Assembly: GCA_009996515.1 (NCBI GenBank)
Contig: JAACZV010000015.1
Coordinates: 87,735 to 130,644 of the forward strand
DNA from: Comamonadaceae bacterium
GTDB lineage: Bacteria > Pseudomonadota > Gammaproteobacteria > Burkholderiales > Burkholderiaceae_C
Direction: 5' to 3'
DNA length: 42,910 bases
Part shown: positions 38,770 through 42,910 of the stretch, piece after piece
Layout: every line of letters begins with the position of its first letter
Position numbering within the stretch: the first letter of the stretch is position 1
Notes under the pieces: model-generated
Seen by the model: only the letters and a program-made list of their open reading frames with translations
The model's database searches: none
What the model was told of the DNA's origin: nothing
Position numbers and translations under genes: made by a program

Positions 38770-41243
38770 CCGGTCAGGGCCCGCAGCGGCCGCAGCGCCA
38801 GCGCCGCGCGCAGGTGGCGGGCCACGGCCAGCGTCGTCACGCCGGCCAGCAGCGCCACGACCGCCAGCAGCACCCACAGCGAGTAGGGCCCCACCGGCGC
38901 GCGCTCGACGAAGTCCGCCAGATAGCGCTGCGACAGCCAGGCGGCCCAGGGCAGGGCCAGCGCGCAGGCCACCGCCAGCACGCCGGCGAACTCCTGCGCA
39001 AGCAGGCCCGCCACGGCGCCCGTGCCGGCACCATGCAGCTTGCGCAGCACGATCTCGCGCTCGCGCCGGCGCAGCGTGTAGGCCGCCAGCGCGTAGATGC
39101 CCACGGCGGCCAGGCCCAGCGCCAGCAGGCCGGCGACGCCGACAAGCCGGCCCAGCCGTGCGTCGTCGGCCACGTTCTGCAGCAGCATGTCGCGCGCCGG
39201 CAAGGCTTGCACCTGGGCGTCGGGGAAGGTCTCGCTGACCAGGGCCGACAGCTTGGCGCGCGTGGCCTGCGGGTCGCGGCTGTGCACGCCCAGGGCGCCC
39301 GCGCCGCGCTCCGCCACCGGCGTGATCGCATGCGGCTGCGGCGGGCTGCGCGGGCCTTCCAGCCGGATGTCGTCGATGACGGCCACCACGGTGGCCGGCT
39401 TGCCGTCGCGGAAGTTGGGCGCCACGCCCAGCACCTGGCCCACGGCCGCCTCGGGGCTGGCCAGGCCCAGCGCGCGCACGGCGCTGCGGTCCAGCACGAT
39501 GGCGTTGCGCGCGCCCTCGGCCACATGGTCGGCCGACAGCCGGCCGGCGATGACGCGCATGCCGTAGGTCTGCAGATAGCCGGGCGTGAAGTCCACGCCG
39601 GTGCGCAGGTTGATCGGCCGGCCGCCGGGGCCGCTGAACTCCGAGTACCAGCTGGAGAAGTCGCGCCCGGGCACGTCGTCGGCGGCGGCCGCGGCGATGA
39701 CCTCGGGCCAGCCGCGCACGCGCTCCAGCAGCGCGGTCGTCTGCGCCGGCTGCGCCTCCCAGGGCAGGTCCACGGCGACGCGGTCGCGCAGCTCGAAACC
39801 CCGTGGCAACTCGCCCGCATGCTCGGCCTGCCACAGCACCGTCAGCGCCAGCGACGCGAACAACGCGGCGGCGCCGAACTGCAGCGTCGTCATCAGCCGG
39901 CGCAGCCAGCGGCTGGCGGCGCCCTCGCTGTGGCTGCGCCCGGCCAGCGACTCGGCCGGCCGCACGCGCAGCGCGATGGCGCTCAGCGGCAGCGCGCTGA
40001 GGGCGGCGATGAGCACGCACAGCAGCCCGGTCAAGGCCAGCATGCCGGCGCCCAGCACCGGCGCATGGAACTGGCGCTGCATCAGCAGCTGGGCCAGCGG
40101 CGTGGCCCACCAGGCCAGCAGCAGGCCCAGCGCGCCGGCCAGGCCCGCGACCACCAGCGCCTCGGCGAAGAACTGCAGGACCAGCTGCCGCACGCCCGCG
40201 CCCAGCGACTTGCGCAGGCCGATCTCGCGCTGGCGGCGCAGCGTGCGCACGCTCCACAGGTTGACGAAGTTGATGACGGCCAGCGCCAGCACGACGGCCG
40301 CCGCCGCCGCGAGGCTGCCCAGCTGCAGGCGGCGCTTGGGGCTGCCGGCGCCGTGCAGGCCGGCGTCGGCCACCGGCAGTGCGCGCACATAGGCGGCCTT
40401 GCCGCCGCCCTTCAGGAAGTCGGCCGGGAAGCCCGGCGGCAACGGCTGCTGGTCCACCAGCCGCTGCGCCAGCGCGCCCAGCGGCGCGGCCGCGGCCGCC
40501 GGCTGCAGGCGGGCGAACAGCCGGCCGGAGGCCATGTACCAGCTGTCCGAGCGCGCCAGATAGGCCTTGGCGGCCGGCGCGTGGAAGCCGGCGATGGCGT
40601 CGAAGACCAGCGTGGCGTTCTGGTTGGGCGTGGGCAGCACGGCCTTCACGGTCAGCGTGAACTGCATGGCCGGCGCGCGGCCCTCGGGGTCGGGAGGCAG
40701 CGCGATGGTGAACGTGCGGCCCACCGCCTGCGTGGTGCCGAACAGCTTTTCCGCGCTCTGCGCCGTCAGCGCGACGGCCTCGGGCGACGCCAGCGCCGCG
40801 GCCAGGTCGCCGGCCAGCGGCCGCAGGCCGAACAAGGCCTGAATGTCGGCATCGGCCAGCGCGATGACCAGACGGGTGCTGCGTGACCGGCCCTGCGCCG
40901 CGGCCGCGCGTGCCGGCAGCGAGGTGTAGAGCACCCGGCTCATGGCCTCGACCGGCGCGCCGTTGGCACGCAGCGCGGCCGCCAGCGGCACCGCGGGCAC
41001 GCCGTCGAACCAGTCGGAGGTGCTGCCGCCGGGGCCGCGCACCCGCCATTCGAAGCGGACCAGACGGTCGGGCTCGGGCAGCTCCGCGTCGGGCCATAGC
41101 AAGTCCTGCAGGAAGCTGGCCGTCAGCAGCGTCAGCGCCAGGCCCAGCGCCAGGCCGGCGATGACGAGGGCGGCCGGGCCGGGCTCGGCGCGCAGCTGGC
41201 GCCAGGCGCCGCGCCAGGTGGTGGGGGAGGGAAACAGGCTCAT
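38766..41243 (-). CDS. ABC transporter permease with two MacB/FtsX units
   Basis: An 825-residue inner-membrane protein. A first helix (about 26-46) precedes a large periplasmic MacB_PCD-like domain. FtsX-type helices with VNLWSVRTLRRQREIGLRKSLGAG follow, then a second extracytoplasmic domain and a second FtsX block near the C-terminus (YALAAYTLRRREREIVLRKLHGAG). The duplicated EIGLRK/EIVLRK cytoplasmic loops contact the ATPase. It is the first gene of the operon, likely exporting peptides, lipids or antibiotics in a mechanotransmission mode. Substrate is unknown. The predicted sigma-54 start point lies almost on the ATG at 41243. Confidence 0.9.
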   Translation of the reverse strand: MSLFPSPTTWRGAWRQLRAEPGPAALVIAGLALGLALTLLTASFLQDLLWPDAELPEPDRLVRFEWRVRGPGGSTSDWFDGVPAVPLAAALRANGAPVEAMSRVLYTSLPARAAAAQGRSRSTRLVIALADADIQALFGLRPLAGDLAAALASPEAVALTAQSAEKLFGTTQAVGRTFTIALPPDPEGRAPAMQFTLTVKAVLPTPNQNATLVFDAIAGFHAPAAKAYLARSDSWYMASGRLFARLQPAAAAAPLGALAQRLVDQQPLPPGFPADFLKGGGKAAYVRALPVADAGLHGAGSPKRRLQLGSLAAAAAVVLALAVINFVNLWSVRTLRRQREIGLRKSLGAGVRQLVLQFFAEALVVAGLAGALGLLLAWWATPLAQLLMQRQFHAPVLGAGMLALTGLLCVLIAALSALPLSAIALRVRPAESLAGRSHSEGAASRWLRRLMTTLQFGAAALFASLALTVLWQAEHAGELPRGFELRDRVAVDLPWEAQPAQTTALLERVRGWPEVIAAAAADDVPGRDFSSWYSEFSGPGGRPINLRTGVDFTPGYLQTYGMRVIAGRLSADHVAEGARNAIVLDRSAVRALGLASPEAAVGQVLGVAPNFRDGKPATVVAVIDDIRLEGPRSPPQPHAITPVAERGAGALGVHSRDPQATRAKLSALVSETFPDAQVQALPARDMLLQNVADDARLGRLVGVAGLLALGLAAVGIYALAAYTLRRREREIVLRKLHGAGTGAVAGLLAQEFAGVLAVACALALPWAAWLSQRYLADFVERAPVGPYSLWVLLAVVALLAGVTTLAVARHLRAALALRPLRALTG

Positions 41244-41254
41244 GGGCCGGCTTC

Positions 41255-41270
41255 TGCAAGAGCCGGGCCA
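41255..41270 (-). promoter_or_regulatory. sigma-54 promoter facing the ABC exporter operon
   Basis: The minus strand reads TGGCCCGGCTCTTGCA from 41270 to 41255. The consensus TGGCACG-N4-TTGC(A/T) is matched at all positions except one (C for A), with correct spacing between the -24 GG and the -12 GC. It faces the permease gene, and the divergent gene encodes an NtrC-family activator, which is what a sigma-54 promoter needs. Transcription would begin near 41244, one base before the ATG. Confidence 0.75.
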
Positions 41271-41312
41271 GCGCCGGCGCCCGGGGAGACGGGCCCGGAA
41301 ACGGCGGCCGGC

Positions 41313-41351
41313 TGTCCGCCGGCGAACACCCGCACTGTCCGCTTCCGGACA
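41313..41351. promoter_or_regulatory. two tandem 16-bp dyads, candidate enhancer sites for the NtrC-type regulator
   Basis: TGTCCG-CTTC-CGGACA (41336-41351) is a perfect 6+6 inverted repeat. TGTCCG-CCGG-CGAACA (41313-41328) is the same site with one mismatch. Their centres are 23 bp apart, about two helical turns, at roughly 76 and 99 bp upstream of the predicted sigma-54 start point. This is the usual distance for NtrC-family upstream activating sequences. Binding by the adjacent regulator is inferred. Confidence 0.7.
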
Positions 41352-41397
41352 CCGCCTTGCCGTGGCCGACGGGCGCCGCTTAGAGTCGCGCCCGCCC

Positions 41398-42685
<1,288 letters not shown>

Positions 42686-42696
<11 letters not shown>

Positions 42697-42910
42697 GACC
42701 GGTCGCAGCGCCGCTGCCATGCAGGGTGCCGGCCATGACCGAACCCGCGCGGCCCTGGCGGCGCTGGTGCTGGCGGCCAGTGCGGCCGGCGTCGTCGCAA
42801 CGCTGGACTCGCCCCGCCTGGCGACGGCCTGGGCCCTGGCGGGCCTGGCCGCCGCCGCGCTGGGCTGGGCCGCGCTGGGCCGCCTGGCCCGGCGGACTGC
42901 GGTGCTGCCG
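42686..42910 (+). CDS. membrane protein, probable sensor kinase partner (N-terminal part)
   Basis: The frame from the ATG at 42686 stays open to the window end (75 codons). It has two hydrophobic stretches, about 22-40 and 46-64, followed by a basic segment. The start overlaps the response-regulator gene by 11 bp; a second in-frame ATG at 42719 is possible. Position directly behind an NtrC-type regulator makes an NtrB-like histidine kinase with two transmembrane helices the likely identity. No kinase motif is inside the window, so this rests on context. Confidence 0.6.

Noticed and set aside
38814-40886. 690-codon plus-strand open frame opposite the ABC permease
   Set aside because: Gln/Arg/His-rich antisense reading with no family resemblance.

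Overview
The window is high-GC DNA (about 70 % G+C by eye) packed with 40 protein-coding genes, many with overlapping or abutting ends. Protein types (DUF2242 lipoprotein, VOC/YciI/SRPBCC clusters, COG4941-type sigma factor, Kef antiporter) and composition suggest a betaproteobacterium of the order Burkholderiales, perhaps near Roseateles/Mitsuaria/Leptothrix. That placement is inference, since no rRNA or tRNA gene is present. No insertion sequence, prophage, CRISPR array or integrase was seen, and no stretch over 300 bases lacks a gene.

Layout. (1) 1-5060, minus strand: an arabinose catabolic operon with an IlvD/Edd-type sugar-acid dehydratase, a 2-oxoglutarate semialdehyde dehydrogenase and a secreted GH51 arabinofuranosidase. 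It fits release of L-arabinose from plant polymers and non-phosphorylative oxidation to 2-oxoglutarate. A 35-bp dyad (5137-5171) lies in its upstream region. (2) 5264-13966: a POT-family transporter, a lipoprotein-type AGE-family isomerase/epimerase, a DUF2805 protein, an acyl-CoA dehydrogenase, a Kef-type cation/proton antiporter, glutamate dehydrogenase, an OsmC protein and a DUF2242 lipoprotein. (3) 13967-18473, minus strand: two YciI (DGPF) proteins, two SRPBCC proteins, three VOC proteins and, as last gene, an ECF42-like sigma factor with a TPR-like C-terminus. A candidate ECF42 promoter (18051-18077) sits in front of the second YciI gene, so the sigma factor may activate its own seven-gene operon.

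(4) 18616-22624: an orphan GAF sensor histidine kinase, periplasmic Cu,Zn superoxide dismutase, a small unknown gene and a lactamase-fold hydrolase. (5) 22631-25049, minus strand: an arsenic operon arsR-arsI-aqpS-arsC, closely followed by a DHFR/RibD-like gene. It has an aquaglyceroporin-type arsenite exit and no ArsB or Acr3 pump in view. (6) 25164-33536: a Suv3-like RNA helicase, a small four-helix membrane protein of atypical composition, an SDR/serine-hydrolase pair, a second POT transporter and rlhA (23S rRNA C2501 hydroxylation).

(7) 33572-42910: a beta-propeller diguanylate cyclase, then a MacAB-like ABC export operon (permease, adaptor, ATPase) read leftwards, divergent from an NtrC-family response regulator and the start of a membrane protein that is probably its sensor kinase. 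The intergenic region holds a near-consensus sigma-54 promoter (41255-41270) facing the exporter and two tandem 16-bp dyads (41313-41351) at enhancer distance. This forms a complete, testable circuit and is the most coherent regulatory system in the window. Several alternative start codons (GTG/TTG) were chosen from ribosome binding sites, overlaps with upstream stops or family N-termini; each entry says which.
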